64,000 nucleotides of DNA from an uncultured Desulfatitalea sp. (GCA_937868765.1 CALMNL010000005.1:310001-374000); one strand, 5' to 3'. Shown: positions 44,530 through 54,040, counted from the first letter of the stretch. A program made the numbers and translations. The notes: a model not told the origin generated them from the letters alone.

Positions 44530-45702
44530 TTAATGCGCATCGTAATCGGGATGGGCGTACAGAATCGGCATGCGGGTGACCACGAAGCGGAAGACGAGCA
44601 GGCCGATGGTGACGATGAACAGCGAGATGCCGATCTCCATCCAGTGGGGGAAATAGCGTTGATCGGCCGGCAGTTGCCAGTTGAAGGCCACCAGGCAGAC
44701 GTTGAAGCGGTTGACGATGATGCCCAGCACGGTCCAGGCCGCGGTGCCGCGGATGATCGTGACGTTCTTTTCGCGCACGCCGACGGCATACATGAAGGCG
44801 GGCAGCGCCACGAATCCCAGCAATTCCACCAAGTACCAGATTCCGTAACCGGTAGCCAGGTAGTGCCAGTTGTTGTCGGCGGCGATGCCGATGGTCTTGA
44901 TCACGAAGTAGCCTGCCAGCACCCAGGCCGCGGCTTTGCCGAAGCCCAGGGTCAAGTCCCGGTTGCCGTCCCGGTGCTCGGCGTCCATCCTGTCATGGAA
45001 ATAACGATGGGAGAGGGCGCTTTCGCAGATCACCATGGAGAGGCCGGCAATGGTGCTGGTGATGAAGAAGTAAATGGGCAGATAGGGGCTGTACCAGAGC
45101 GGGTGCAGCTTGGCCGGCACGATCAGGAACAGGGCCCCCAGCGAACTCTGGTGCAGGGTGGAAAGCACCACGCCCAGGATGGTCAGCAGCAGGGTCAGGC
45201 GGTGCACCAGGTTGCGCGCGCGCTTGAGCCCCAGCCACTCCAGGGCCGCCGGTGAAAACTCGATGAAGAGTACCGTGAGATAAAGCGCGACGCAGGCGGC
45301 GACTTCGAAGAGCAGGGAGGTGGTGCCCCGGGACATGATGAAAGGATAGGGCAGGCGCCAGGGCCGGCCCACATCGTAGTGCAGAGCCAGCACCACCAGG
45401 GCGTAGCCGAGAAATCCGGTGAGGATGGCCGGCCGCACGGCGGCATGAAAGCGTTTGAGCCCGAAGATGTAGACCGCGGACGAGGTGACGTACCCGCCGG
45501 CGGCCAGGGCGACGCCCACCAGCAGGTCGAAGCCGATCCACAAGCCCCAGGGGTTGTTGTCGGACAGATGGGTCACCGAGGCGAGCCCGCCGGTGAATCG
45601 CAGGATGGTGATGATTATGCCGAAAACCAAGATAATCGCGGCCACCACGTTGAAGGGGGTCAGGAGACGGCCGTTTCCGTTGGTTGCTTGGGGACTGGTC
45701 AT
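44530..45702 (-). CDS. hmcC: HmcC, NrfD-type integral membrane subunit
   Basis: This 390-residue protein has about ten hydrophobic helices and the NrfD/PsrC pattern, with [20 protein letters not shown] near the start and HHYFHDR-like histidines later. It anchors the cytochrome-HmcB module and exchanges quinone or electrons across the membrane. Its start overlaps the hmcB stop by 4 bp (ATGA). It lies 9 bp upstream of hmcD. Confidence 0.9.
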   Translation of the reverse strand: MTSPQATNGNGRLLTPFNVVAAIILVFGIIITILRFTGGLASVTHLSDNNPWGLWIGFDLLVGVALAAGGYVTSSAVYIFGLKRFHAAVRPAILTGFLGYALVVLALHYDVGRPWRLPYPFIMSRGTTSLLFEVAACVALYLTVLFIEFSPAALEWLGLKRARNLVHRLTLLLTILGVVLSTLHQSSLGALFLIVPAKLHPLWYSPYLPIYFFITSTIAGLSMVICESALSHRYFHDRMDAEHRDGNRDLTLGFGKAAAWVLAGYFVIKTIGIAADNNWHYLATGYGIWYLVELLGFVALPAFMYAVGVREKNVTIIRGTAAWTVLGIIVNRFNVCLVAFNWQLPADQRYFPHWMEIGISLFIVTIGLLVFRFVVTRMPILYAHPDYDAH

Positions 45703-46769
45703 GACTTCTTCTCCGTATCGTGCTTGTCTTGCGCAGCGCTCTTGGCCGTATCCAGGGCTTTTTTGACTTCACGCGCCACGGTGGCGGCGTTCTCCTTGGC
45801 GGCTTTTTCCAGGGCGGCTTTCAAGCTCGCCGCCGCCTGGGCCTCGGTTTCGGCCCTGGCGGCGGCCACGGCTTCGGCCTGCTCCTGGGCGGCGATTTTC
45901 TCCTTGCGCTTGTTGATGGCCCAGATACCGGTGAGCAGAACCGGCCACAAGCCCACCACCATGGGCACCGCGCCCAGGGCGCCCGAGGTGAGCTGGCCGG
46001 CCGGGGCCGTGCCCAGGTCTTCGCGCAGGCCGACTTTCTCAAAGGGTTGGCCCGAGAGATAGAGCCAGCTGGTGCCGCCCATTTCGTGCTCGCCGTAGAT
46101 GTGTTCCTGATATCGGCCGGGATGGACGCGCATGCGTTCACGGGCCGCCTGGATCAACTCGTCGCGCCGGCCGAACACCAGGGCTTCGGTGGGGCACGCT
46201 TCCACGCAGCCGGGCAGCTTGCCCTCCATGATGCGCGGATAGCACATGGTGCATTTCGTGACCTTGGGGTCCAGCGCCTTGTCATATTCGTACGCCGGGA
46301 TTTCGAAGGGGCAGGCGATCATGCAGTAGCGGCACCCCACGCAGAGGCTGGCATTGTAGACCACCGGGCCCTCGGGGGTCTTGGTGAAGGCCTTGACGAA
46401 GCAGGCCGAGGCGCAGGCCGGCTCCAGGCAGTGGTTGCACTGCTTCTTGACGAAGGTCCGCGGCCCGGTGGCGCCTTCGATCGAAAACTGGTTGACGACG
46501 GTGTAGGCCGGGGCCGAGGTGCGGCGGTGGGTTTCCAACACCGTGAGGTCGTCGAAAGATTTTTCGGGCTTGGGTAGATCGTTGACCTGGTTGCAAGCCG
46601 CCTCGCAACGTCGGCACCCGATGCAGCGGGTGATGTCGTGGAGCACGGCCAAACTGCCGGCATAGCCCTCGAAGGTACGATTGGAAGCGGCCTGGGCCTT
46701 GCGGGCGCCCACGGCGGCCAGACTCGCACCGCCCATCCAGCCTAGAAATTTTCTTCTCGATAGAGTCAT
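45699..46769 (-). CDS. hmcB: HmcB, periplasmic ferredoxin-like subunit (four 4Fe-4S)
   Basis: This 356-residue protein has a twin-arginine signal (SRRKFLGW, about residues 4-11). Four cysteine groups follow: [35 protein letters not shown] and [20 protein letters not shown]. That is enough for four 4Fe-4S clusters. The C-terminal third contains one membrane helix ([12 protein letters not shown]) and an alanine/glutamate-rich tail. It links HmcA with HmcC. It is 30 bp downstream of hmcA. Confidence 0.92.
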   Translation of the reverse strand: MTLSRRKFLGWMGGASLAAVGARKAQAASNRTFEGYAGSLAVLHDITRCIGCRRCEAACNQVNDLPKPEKSFDDLTVLETHRRTSAPAYTVVNQFSIEGATGPRTFVKKQCNHCLEPACASACFVKAFTKTPEGPVVYNASLCVGCRYCMIACPFEIPAYEYDKALDPKVTKCTMCYPRIMEGKLPGCVEACPTEALVFGRRDELIQAARERMRVHPGRYQEHIYGEHEMGGTSWLYLSGQPFEKVGLREDLGTAPAGQLTSGALGAVPMVVGLWPVLLTGIWAINKRKEKIAAQEQAEAVAAARAETEAQAAASLKAALEKAAKENAATVAREVKKALDTAKSAAQDKHDTEKKS

Positions 46770-46799
46770 GCTTGAATCACCTCTTGCTGCTTTTTTTCT

Positions 46800-48407
46800 T
46801 TACGAGTTCCGTTTGGCATGACAGGCCGTACAATCCCGACTGTCCGGTTTGGCCAGGCCCATGCGGGCGTGGCACTGCATGCACTGCTCATGGTAGGCCG
46901 CCATCTGGCCCGGCCGGTCCAGGTTCAAGGCATCCGACGTGCGCCCATGGCAGGAGCGGCACTGGGGCGGCTTGAGGCTGGCCGGCGTGTTGTGGTGGCA
47001 TCCCTGGCACAAGGTGAGCGGGGCGCCGTGGAACGTTGCGGCCAGACGGTCGTCGCGGATCTGATCGGCCAGCCGGCGTACGATTTGGCGATGGGGCATG
47101 GGCGCCGCCTCGAACTGATCCTTCAGATGGCTGATGGTTACAATTTCGGGAATCTCTTCCCAGGGCAGCGCCGCCTGGTCCGTCCGGCGCGCTGCGACCA
47201 GTTCGGCGGCCAGGGTTTTGGCTTCTTCGGCCGTCATTTGCGCCGGCATCGGCGATGGCGGCGTCTGGTGGCACACCGAACAGAATTTCTGGCTGTTCCA
47301 GGAGCGCTCCGCGGAGATGGCGCCATGGCATCCGATGCATTCCGGTTTGGTCTGTCGCCGGGTGTGGCATCCCACGCAGCTCATCTCGCTGTCGGGCTGG
47401 TGCATGGCCTGGGCCAGGGTGACCCCTTTGCCGTCGGCACGCCCCTGGAGGGTGTGACAGTCGGCACAGGGCGTCATGGCGGCATGATGGCAGGTGCGGC
47501 ACTGGTTCGTGTCGTTTTCGTGGGCCTTGTGGTTCAGCGCCACGCGGGGCAGGCTGCCGACGGGAGCGGGTTCAGTGCTCCCGGCCGGCTGGAGGCGCAC
47601 CAGGGCGGCATCGGGTTGATTACGCTGCATTCGCGGCACGTCGCTGACCCGCTCGATTCGGGCTTGCTCGCGAGGGTCGTGGCAACCGCCGCACTCCAGG
47701 GGGCCGGCCTTTTGCTTCTGCAGCAGCAGATCGCGGTGGCAGTTGATGCAGGCCTGGTGGCTGGCCAGCCGTATGGAGATACGGTTCTCCTCGGTCCGCT
47801 GCTTGTGACAGTAGAGGCAGGCGCCCTCGCGCCCCTTGGCGTAGAAGAGTTTCTTGGCCACCGGGTCGTATTCGTGGTGGCAGCGCTCGCATTTGCTGTC
47901 GCTGGCCTTGACGTGGCGATAATGCAAGGAGTGGTCGAGATCTATGGGCTGGTGGAGGTCGACGACCGACGGGTTATCCAGGTGGCACTCCCCGCAGCTC
48001 ACCGGACCGGCCGCCAGCTTGCGGATGCGCAGCTCCTGGTGGCACCCGATGCAGTTGTCATGGAAAAGGTCGGTGAATTTTGGACGGTCGAGCTCGCCCA
48101 GGTGTTTGAATTGCGGCGAAAGCACCTGCTTGTCCGGCTCCATCAGATGGCAGGCCAGGCAATCCTTGTTTTGCGCGGCCAGGGCCTCCGTGTGCAGGTC
48201 GTGGGGAAAGATCACCGGTGGTCGCTCGAGCGGGCCGAAGGCTTTGAGACAGTCGATGACGATGAGGTCGGCGCGGCCCTGGTCGACAGGCGGTGCCACG
48301 CCCGCGCTCCACGCAGCCGCGGCGGCGAGTAGGGAGATCAGAAGCAGGGCGGTGATCCAGGTTCGGGGAAACCGGCTAAAATGAAAGCTCTTCTTCAAGC
48401 GGTGCAT
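46800..48407 (-). CDS. hmcA: HmcA, 16-haem c-type cytochrome
   Basis: This 535-residue periplasmic protein has an N-terminal signal peptide (ITALLLISLLAAAAAWSAG). I count exactly sixteen CXXCH haem motifs (CLACH, CIGCH, CGECH, CERCH, CLYCH, CINCH, CGGCH, CRTCH, CADCH, CVGCH, CIGCH, CSVCH, CQGCH, CRSCH, CMQCH, CTACH). D. vulgaris HmcA has sixteen haems in 545 residues, so size and haem number agree. It receives electrons from periplasmic hydrogenase/cytochrome c3 and passes them to HmcB. The ATG at 48407 is preferred because the signal peptide starts there. Confidence 0.93.
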   Translation of the reverse strand: MHRLKKSFHFSRFPRTWITALLLISLLAAAAAWSAGVAPPVDQGRADLIVIDCLKAFGPLERPPVIFPHDLHTEALAAQNKDCLACHLMEPDKQVLSPQFKHLGELDRPKFTDLFHDNCIGCHQELRIRKLAAGPVSCGECHLDNPSVVDLHQPIDLDHSLHYRHVKASDSKCERCHHEYDPVAKKLFYAKGREGACLYCHKQRTEENRISIRLASHQACINCHRDLLLQKQKAGPLECGGCHDPREQARIERVSDVPRMQRNQPDAALVRLQPAGSTEPAPVGSLPRVALNHKAHENDTNQCRTCHHAAMTPCADCHTLQGRADGKGVTLAQAMHQPDSEMSCVGCHTRRQTKPECIGCHGAISAERSWNSQKFCSVCHQTPPSPMPAQMTAEEAKTLAAELVAARRTDQAALPWEEIPEIVTISHLKDQFEAAPMPHRQIVRRLADQIRDDRLAATFHGAPLTLCQGCHHNTPASLKPPQCRSCHGRTSDALNLDRPGQMAAYHEQCMQCHARMGLAKPDSRDCTACHAKRNS

Positions 48408-48432
48408 CCGTACTCCTTGCCCCTCAGACGCG

Positions 48433-48882
48433 TCAGGCCGCGCCCATGGTTTTGAGCGCCTCGACGGGCGCGTGGTCGTCGAGCAGATCCTGCAAGGTCG
48501 TGCTGTCGTAGATCTCATAAGCGGCGTTTTTCACCCGTTGCCACAGCAAGGAAAAGGCGCAGCGGCCCACGAAAGGGCAGCTTTGCTGTGAGCCGCAGGC
48601 GACGCATTGACCCGGCGGCGTCTCCCTCTGAAGATGGCGCAGGACGTCGCCTACGGTGATATCCGCGGGCGGCTTGGAGAGGGCATAGCCGCCATAGTAC
48701 CCCCTCTTGGCATCTACCAATCCGCTGCCTTTCAGCTGATGGAGGATCACTTCCAGAAAACGGTGAGGAATAGCCTGTGCCTCGGCAATGGCCGAGATCT
48801 TGATCGGTCCTTGTCCCCGGCGTTTTGCCAACTCGTAGACTGCGCGCAGGGCGTATTGACCCTTTTTGGGCGGAGTCAGCAT
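48433..48882 (-). CDS. rrf2: Rrf2 family transcriptional regulator
   Basis: This 149-residue winged-helix protein (KKGQYALRAVYELAKRRGQG and PHRFLEVILHQLKGSGLV, typical of Rrf2/IscR) has a cysteine group CVACGSQQSCPFVGRC near residues 92-107 that could bind an Fe-S cluster. In D. vulgaris, rrf1 and rrf2 lie downstream of hmcF and regulate hmc. Here rrf2 is the first gene, 25 bp upstream of hmcA, and no rrf1-like response regulator is adjacent. A palindromic operator lies just upstream, so it is likely autoregulated. Confidence 0.88.
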   Translation of the reverse strand: MLTPPKKGQYALRAVYELAKRRGQGPIKISAIAEAQAIPHRFLEVILHQLKGSGLVDAKRGYYGGYALSKPPADITVGDVLRHLQRETPPGQCVACGSQQSCPFVGRCAFSLLWQRVKNAAYEIYDSTTLQDLLDDHAPVEALKTMGAA

Positions 48883-48938
48883 TCAGGCCACCTTTTTGGA
48901 GCGGGTCGACATTAGAACTGGTCGGCGGAATTTATTTT

Positions 48939-48972
48939 CCCGACTGATATAGTCAGGATAGACGGCAGTCAA
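48939..48972 (-). promoter_or_regulatory. Rrf2/IscR-type operator overlapping the rrf2-hmc promoter
   Basis: The segment CCCGACTGATATAGTCAGGAT (48939-48959) contains GACT-N5-AGTC with near-symmetric flanks. It fits the IscR/Rrf2 type-1 site consensus (YYGACTNNNNYAGTCRR). On the minus strand a TTGACT -35 box is at 48967-48972, and TATATC-like -10 bases fall inside the palindrome, so repressor binding would block transcription. It precedes rrf2 by about 55 bp. Confidence 0.7.
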
Positions 48973-49192
48973 GCCTTTTTTCTGTTCATTTGCCGGCCTG
49001 GCCAAGCGGCCTGCGCTGCTGAATGGGATCGGGCTCTTAAAAAGTGAGTTCACCGACGAGCCGGCGATTGCATGGGCGGTCCGGACATGCTATGGACTGG
49101 CCCGACCAAACGCAATGAATAATGATGCCCGCCGACCCGCTGCCGGATTCGCATATGCCGGGAAGGCCATTACTGGATCAGGAGGTTTGAAA

Positions 49193-49651
49193 ATGGGCCG
49201 TTTTGCCCCGTTTGTCGTTCTCGTTGTCGTCTTCCTCGTGCTTCAGCCCGCGCTGGTGGTTCTGGATTGCCGTCAGACGCCTGCATCGGTGGCCAAGCAG
49301 TTCGTCGAAGATTATTATTATCTCGATCCGGATATGGCCCAGTGGCTTTGCAGCCAGGTGGTCCAAAGGGGATGGGTGGACGACTATCTGTACGGCAAGG
49401 CCGAAGAGGCGGCCCAGCGGGGTCTCAGTGTCAAGAACTTGCGGCGCATGTTCACGGAGATGCATGTGGAAACCTTGGCGGACGCGAATGATTCGGCCGT
49501 GGTCCAGATCGAGGGAACCCTGCGTACGGCCATCTACCCGGCTTTCATGGTAATCGGCAAAATGTTCGGCATCGGGCGGAATTACGAGGTGGACACCACC
49601 ATCAACCTGGTCCGGGAGAACGGGCGCTGGCGGGTGTGCAACCAGCTTTAG
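49193..49651 (+). CDS. Secreted protein of unknown function
   Basis: This 152-residue protein starts with a hydrophobic signal (FVVLVVVFLVLQPALVVLD). The mature part has the phrases VAKQFVEDYYYLDPDMAQWLC and NDSAVVQIEGTLRTA, and ends with VRENGRWRVCNQL. That ending is typical of NTF2-like or DUF-type secreted domains in which the last strand ends in W(R/K)V. An AGGAGG site at 49180-49185 fixes the ATG at 49193. I do not recognise a named family. It stands alone downstream of the rrf2 promoter region. Confidence 0.65.
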   Translation: MGRFAPFVVLVVVFLVLQPALVVLDCRQTPASVAKQFVEDYYYLDPDMAQWLCSQVVQRGWVDDYLYGKAEEAAQRGLSVKNLRRMFTEMHVETLADANDSAVVQIEGTLRTAIYPAFMVIGKMFGIGRNYEVDTTINLVRENGRWRVCNQL

Positions 49652-49721
49652 CCGGCCTTTTTGCCTGCTCATACCATAAAAGCCCTGCTGCGGCCCTTAT
49701 GCATAGGCCGCCTCGGAGTTC

Positions 49722-50054
49722 ATGACACTGCAAGAATATCAAGATCAGGTGGATCGCTGGGTCAAACAGTACGGCGTGCGCTATTTCAGCGAATTGACCA
49801 ACCTGGCGATCCTGATGGAAGAGGTGGGGGAGGTGGCCCGCCTCATGGCCCGCCGGTATGGCGAGCAGAGCTTCAAGGGGACCCCCGGCGACACCCGCGA
49901 CCTGGCCGACGAACTGGCCGATGTGATGTTCGTGCTGGTCTGCATCGCCAATCAGACCGGCGTGGACCTTCCCACCGCCCTCCAGCGCAACCTGGAGAAG
50001 AAAACCCGACGCGACCACCGCCGTCACTGGGACAATCCCAAGCTGGCCAAATAA
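49722..50054 (+). CDS. MazG-like nucleotide pyrophosphohydrolase
   Basis: This 110-residue all-helical protein has the MazG magnesium motifs: EEVGEVARLMAR (EExGE) and LADELADVMFVL (DExxDxxF). It would hydrolyse (d)NTPs to monophosphates. Length is typical of the small MazG-like (MazG superfamily) proteins. It is followed by a strong intrinsic terminator at 50056-50086. Confidence 0.88.
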   Translation: MTLQEYQDQVDRWVKQYGVRYFSELTNLAILMEEVGEVARLMARRYGEQSFKGTPGDTRDLADELADVMFVLVCIANQTGVDLPTALQRNLEKKTRRDHRRHWDNPKLAK

Positions 50055-50055
50055 C

Positions 50056-50086
50056 ACGCCGGGCGGGGAATCTCTCCGCCCGGCGT
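50056..50086 (+). terminator. Intrinsic terminator after the MazG-like gene
   Basis: ACGCCGGGCGG (50056-50066) pairs perfectly with CCGCCCGGCGT (50076-50086) around a 9-nt loop and is followed by TTCTTTTGC. It lies 2 bp after the MazG-like stop. Confidence 0.85.
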
Positions 50087-50109
50087 TCTTTTGCTTCCCT
50101 TTTGCTTTT

Positions 50110-52017
50110 TTACCCCCTCGCCCCGCGCAGCCGCAGCACCGCCGCTCGCAACGACTCCGCCGTGACCCGCCAGGGCTGGATCACTTCGCCCGCAGCCAGT
50201 TCGATGCGTGACCAGAAGCGCCTGGGCCAGTGGGTCAGGGCCGTGCCGCCCTTGTGGCTGAAGACGCTGCCCCACAGGCCGCGCAGGGCCAGGGGCACCA
50301 CCGGCACGGGATTGGCCTGGAGGATGCGCTCGATGCCCGGCCGGAAGTGGTCGACTTCGCCGTCGCGGGTCAGATGACCCTCGGGAAAGAGGCAGATCAG
50401 GTCGCCCCGGGCCAGGGCCGCGGAGATGGTTTCCAGGGATCGCTGCAGCAGGACGGGGTTGGCCCGGCCCGAGTCGATGGGAATCATGCCGGCGGCTTTG
50501 AAGAGCCGATGCAGCACGGGCATGTGGTAGTACGCGGCGTGCATCACGAAGCGCACCGGCCGGCGGCTGGCGGCATAGATGAAGAGGGCATCCACGTAGC
50601 TGACATGATTGCACACCAGCACGGCTGCGCCTTTTTCCGGAATATGAGTCATGCCTTCGCAACGCACCCGGTAGGCCAGGCGCGTGAGTGTCCAGATGAT
50701 GGCCCGCAGCAGGTGGAACGGTCGGCGGTGGTAGATGCCGAGGGCCACCAGCAGGTTGGCCAGGGCCAGCAGGCCGAAGAATCGGGGAATCGGCAGGTCC
50801 ATGACCCCCAGCAGCAGCACGCCCGCCCCGGCCGAGGCCACCATGAAGAGGGCGTTGAGCATGTTGTTGGCGGCGATGATGCGCGAGCGCACCGGCGCCG
50901 GCGTGCGGACCTGGACGAAGACAAAGAGCGGCACGATGTACAACCCGCCGAAGAGGCCGATCAGGGCCAGGTCCAGCAGCACGCGCCAGGCACCCGGCGC
51001 GGCGAGGAAGGCACCCAGGGAGAGCGGCGCGCCGGCGGCCGCGCCGGCATCGGCGTCCATCAGGTCGAAGCCGAACAGGCTCATGCCCAGGGCGCCCAGG
51101 GGAATCAGGCCCAGGTTGACCTGCCGGCCCGAGAGACGCTCGCACAGCAGCGACCCCGCCGCGATGCCCACCGAGAAGAGCGTCAGCAGCAAGGAGATGA
51201 TGCCGGCTTCGCAGTGCAGCACGTCCCGCGCAAAGAGCGGCAGTTGGGTCAGGTAGGCCGCGCCGGCGAACCAGAACCAGGAGATACCCACGATGGCCAG
51301 AAACACCGGGCGGTCGGCCCGGGCCGCGGCCAGGGTGAGGCGGGTCCCGCGGATCAGGTTCCAGTCGATGGCGAGGTCAGGGTCGGCGGCCGGTGCGGCC
51401 GGGATGCGGCGGCTGATCCGCCAGCCTGCCAGGGCGGCCGCGACCACCGCCGGGGCCACCAGCCAGCGGCTGCCGTCGAGGCTCATAAACAGGCCGCCGG
51501 TCATGGTCCCCAGCAGGATGGCCACGAAGGTGCCCATCTCCACCATGCCGTTGCCGCCCACGAGTTCCCCGGATTCCAGATGCTGGGGCAGCAGGCTGTA
51601 CTTCACCGGCCCGAAAAAAGCCGATTGGGCACCCATGGCGAAGAGCAGGGCCAGCAGCACGTACGGCCACCCCATGATCCAGGCCAGGGCCGCGGTGCCC
51701 ATGATGGACACCTCGGCCAGCTTGATGCGCCGGATCAGGGCCGACTTCTCATACTTGTCGGCGATCTGGCCGGCCAGGGGGGAGAAGAGGAAAAAGGGCG
51801 CGATGAACAGGCCGGCGGCCAGATTGACCAGCAGGGAGGCGTCGTCCCCGCCGCCGGTGGAGATCGCGTAGGTCAACAGGATCGCCAGGGCGGTCTTGAA
51901 GAGGTTGTCGTTGAACGCGCCGCTGAACTGGGTCCAGAAGAAGGGGGCGAAGCGCCGGGTCTTGAGCAGTGCCCATTGGCTCCCGGCGGGTTTTTCGCTG
52001 GCAACTTTTTCAGACAT
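50110..52017 (-). CDS. MFS transporter fused to 1-acyl-glycerol-3-phosphate acyltransferase
   Basis: This 635-residue protein has an MFS part (about 12 hydrophobic helices to about residue 420; FNDNLFKTALAILLTYA near the start is typical of lysophospholipid transporters of the LplT type). A PlsC/AGPAT part follows, with NHVSYVD (HX4D catalytic motif) and FPEGHLT. In other bacteria lplT and aas encode these as separate or fused proteins for lysophospholipid import and re-acylation. The ATG at 52017 has an AAGGAG site. It is a single gene. Confidence 0.85.
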   Translation of the reverse strand: MSEKVASEKPAGSQWALLKTRRFAPFFWTQFSGAFNDNLFKTALAILLTYAISTGGGDDASLLVNLAAGLFIAPFFLFSPLAGQIADKYEKSALIRRIKLAEVSIMGTAALAWIMGWPYVLLALLFAMGAQSAFFGPVKYSLLPQHLESGELVGGNGMVEMGTFVAILLGTMTGGLFMSLDGSRWLVAPAVVAAALAGWRISRRIPAAPAADPDLAIDWNLIRGTRLTLAAARADRPVFLAIVGISWFWFAGAAYLTQLPLFARDVLHCEAGIISLLLTLFSVGIAAGSLLCERLSGRQVNLGLIPLGALGMSLFGFDLMDADAGAAAGAPLSLGAFLAAPGAWRVLLDLALIGLFGGLYIVPLFVFVQVRTPAPVRSRIIAANNMLNALFMVASAGAGVLLLGVMDLPIPRFFGLLALANLLVALGIYHRRPFHLLRAIIWTLTRLAYRVRCEGMTHIPEKGAAVLVCNHVSYVDALFIYAASRRPVRFVMHAAYYHMPVLHRLFKAAGMIPIDSGRANPVLLQRSLETISAALARGDLICLFPEGHLTRDGEVDHFRPGIERILQANPVPVVPLALRGLWGSVFSHKGGTALTHWPRRFWSRIELAAGEVIQPWRVTAESLRAAVLRLRGARG

Positions 52018-52242
52018 GGTGGGTCTCCTTGATTTGGTCGGCTGCAACTTGAAACGCTGATTGGGGCTAACTCAACAGGTGTGCCAATGGGTGTGGAATT
52101 GGATAACTATTCTAAAAAAAAGATAATATTCTCTATGAGGGCCGAAGGGGCCAGCGATCGTCGGCATTGCCGTTGTGCATTCCATGATTATGGGCTATGC
52201 ATGAAATGGATGGTCACCACATTCATTCAGGAGCGACCGACC

Positions 52243-53739
52243 ATGCAGCGATTGACCACCGAAGAGCGTACCTTTTTCGATTTGATCAGCCGGGCGGTGC
52301 TGACCAACCCCTTCGGGGAACAGCGGGCCGAACTCGACGACCGCATCGCCGGCCTGTATGCCGAAGCCCGCGGGGCCGAGAGTGTGGACCGGGTGATCGC
52401 CGAACTGGAGCGCCGGGTGCGGCAGATGGAGGCGGAGCAGCGGGCCGAGGTGACCCGATACGCCGACAAGGATCGCCAACTGCTGACCTACGCCTTTTTG
52501 TTCGATATCTTTCATCACTTCGCGTCCCGGTTCGACGCGCTGATCGATGCCCAGATGGCGGCCGGCGAGCGCAGCCTGCCGGTGGCCTTCGCCGCCGAGA
52601 TGATCGCCATGCTCGAGCGGCGCGGGTTCGATCACCATGCGGCCGTGCGCTATTTCGAGCTGAACTTTCAGCTGCGGCGTGCTTTTTACTTCATCCGCCA
52701 GAACCTGGTGGGCCGCAGCCCGTGCATGCGGCTGCTGCGCGAGAAGCTGTGGAACAACGTCTTCACCCACAACATTGACTGGTACGACCGTTTCCTGTGG
52801 AATCGCATGGAGGATTTCTCCACTCTGATCCTGGGCCCCACGGGCGCCGGCAAGGGCACGGCCGCGGCCGCCATCGGCCGCTCGGCCTACATCCCCTTCG
52901 ACGAAAAGAAGCGCTGCTTCGCGGTGAGTTTCGCATCTTCCTTCATCTCCCTGAATCTTTCCCAGTTTTCGGAAACCCTGATCGAGTCCGAGCTCTTCGG
53001 CCACCGCAAAGGGGCCTTCACCGGCGCGGTGGAGGATCACAAAGGGGTCTTCCAGCGGTGCAGCCCCTACGGCGCCATCTTCCTGGACGAGATCGGCGAG
53101 GTGGGGCAGAACATCCAGATCAAACTGCTGCAGGTGCTCCAGGAGCGCAGCTTCACCCCCGTGGGCAGCCACCAGCCCCAGCGATTCTCCGGCCGCATCA
53201 TCGCCGCCACCAACCGGCCGCTCGAGACGCTGCGGGGCCGCAAACTGCTGCGTGACGACTTCTTCTACCGGCTGTGCTCGGACGTGATCTCCATCCCCAG
53301 CCTGGCCCAGCGCATCCAGGAGGAACCCCTGGAGCTGGACGACCTGTTGGCCCACACCGTGACGCGCATCCTGGGCAAGCCCTCCCCCGAGCTGACCGGA
53401 ATGCTCTGCGCCGCCGTGCGGGAGCAGGTGGGCCTGCATTACGACTGGCCCGGCAACGTGCGCGAGCTGGAGCAGTCGGTGCGGCGCATCCTGCTCAACC
53501 GCAGCTACGATCCTCACCCCATGCCGGTCCGGCTGGCCGTGGACCAGCGTCTGGCCCAGGGCTTGCGCGAGGGTCGCCTGGATGCCCAGGCCCTGCTCAC
53601 CGGCTATTGCTACAGCCTCTACCGCCGCATGGGGACCTACGAGGCCGTGGCCCGCCACGTGCGCCTGGACCGCCGCACGGTGAAAAAATACATCGCGGAG
53701 GGCCAACGCGCCTTCGAACCCGGCGACGGGCGGTCCTGA
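52243..53739 (+). CDS. Sigma-54-dependent transcriptional activator
   Basis: This 498-residue protein has an unrecognised helical N-terminal domain (about 1-185). The AAA+ sigma-54 activation domain follows, with Walker A GPTGAGKG near residue 198, GAFTGA at residues 257-262 and Walker B AIFLDEIGE near 280. A Fis-type helix-turn-helix (GTYEAVARHVRLDRRTVKKYI) ends the protein. It lacks a receiver domain, so it is not a standard two-component regulator. The ATG at 52243 is preferred because GGAG lies about 9 nt upstream and the domain starts there. Targets are unknown. Confidence 0.88.
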   Translation: MQRLTTEERTFFDLISRAVLTNPFGEQRAELDDRIAGLYAEARGAESVDRVIAELERRVRQMEAEQRAEVTRYADKDRQLLTYAFLFDIFHHFASRFDALIDAQMAAGERSLPVAFAAEMIAMLERRGFDHHAAVRYFELNFQLRRAFYFIRQNLVGRSPCMRLLREKLWNNVFTHNIDWYDRFLWNRMEDFSTLILGPTGAGKGTAAAAIGRSAYIPFDEKKRCFAVSFASSFISLNLSQFSETLIESELFGHRKGAFTGAVEDHKGVFQRCSPYGAIFLDEIGEVGQNIQIKLLQVLQERSFTPVGSHQPQRFSGRIIAATNRPLETLRGRKLLRDDFFYRLCSDVISIPSLAQRIQEEPLELDDLLAHTVTRILGKPSPELTGMLCAAVREQVGLHYDWPGNVRELEQSVRRILLNRSYDPHPMPVRLAVDQRLAQGLREGRLDAQALLTGYCYSLYRRMGTYEAVARHVRLDRRTVKKYIAEGQRAFEPGDGRS

Positions 53740-53811
53740 ACGCTTGCCATGGCGCCGATCGTGGTTAGTGTTGGCCCAGTTCGATTTGACGAACCATTCC
53801 GGAGGTGATCC

Positions 53812-53958
53812 ATGAGCAATGCATCCATCGAAAAAAACTTAGCGTGCCAGAGCCGCTGCGAAGATCAATTTGTCCTTTGCACCAAACATTTCGCCAGCGG
53901 TTGCGTGGAGGATCTGCGGCTTTGCCGCGAAAGCTGCGGCTTGCCGCCCAAGGTTTGA
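53812..53958 (+). CDS. 48-residue cysteine-rich small protein
   Basis: The frame from ATG 53812 to TGA 53956-53958 encodes 48 residues with six cysteines in a symmetric pattern CX3C-X6-C-X7-C-X6-CX3C (CQSRC near the start and CRESC near the end). The near-perfect ribosome-binding site GGAGGTGATC at 53801-53810 leaves little doubt that it is translated. The symmetric twin-CX3C layout suggests a metal site or disulfide-bonded helical hairpin. I do not recognise the family. It lies 72 bp downstream of a sigma-54 activator, possibly its target or accessory gene. Confidence 0.65.
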   Translation: MSNASIEKNLACQSRCEDQFVLCTKHFASGCVEDLRLCRESCGLPPKV

Positions 53959-53984
53959 TTCCGATCCGCCTGCCAAATAAAAGC

Positions 53985-54019
53985 AAGGGCCTGACCGGTG
54001 GTGAACGGTCAGGCCCTTT
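53985..54019. terminator. Intrinsic terminator with 13-bp perfect stem
   Basis: AAGGGCCTGACCG (53985-53997) pairs exactly with CGGTCAGGCCCTT (54006-54018) around an 8-nt loop and is followed by TCTCT. It lies between the cysteine-rich gene and the convergent chemoreceptor gene and probably serves both. Confidence 0.85.
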
Positions 54020-54040
54020 CTCTATGACGCTCTAATTAAA

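Noticed and set aside
42315-48407. Possibility that the membrane complex is Qrc or Tmc and not Hmc
   Set aside because: The 16-haem cytochrome, TAT-exported four-cluster ferredoxin, NrfD-like protein, 42-residue HmcD, NarI-like protein and HdrD-like protein in this order fit HmcA-F; Qrc and Tmc lack this full set.
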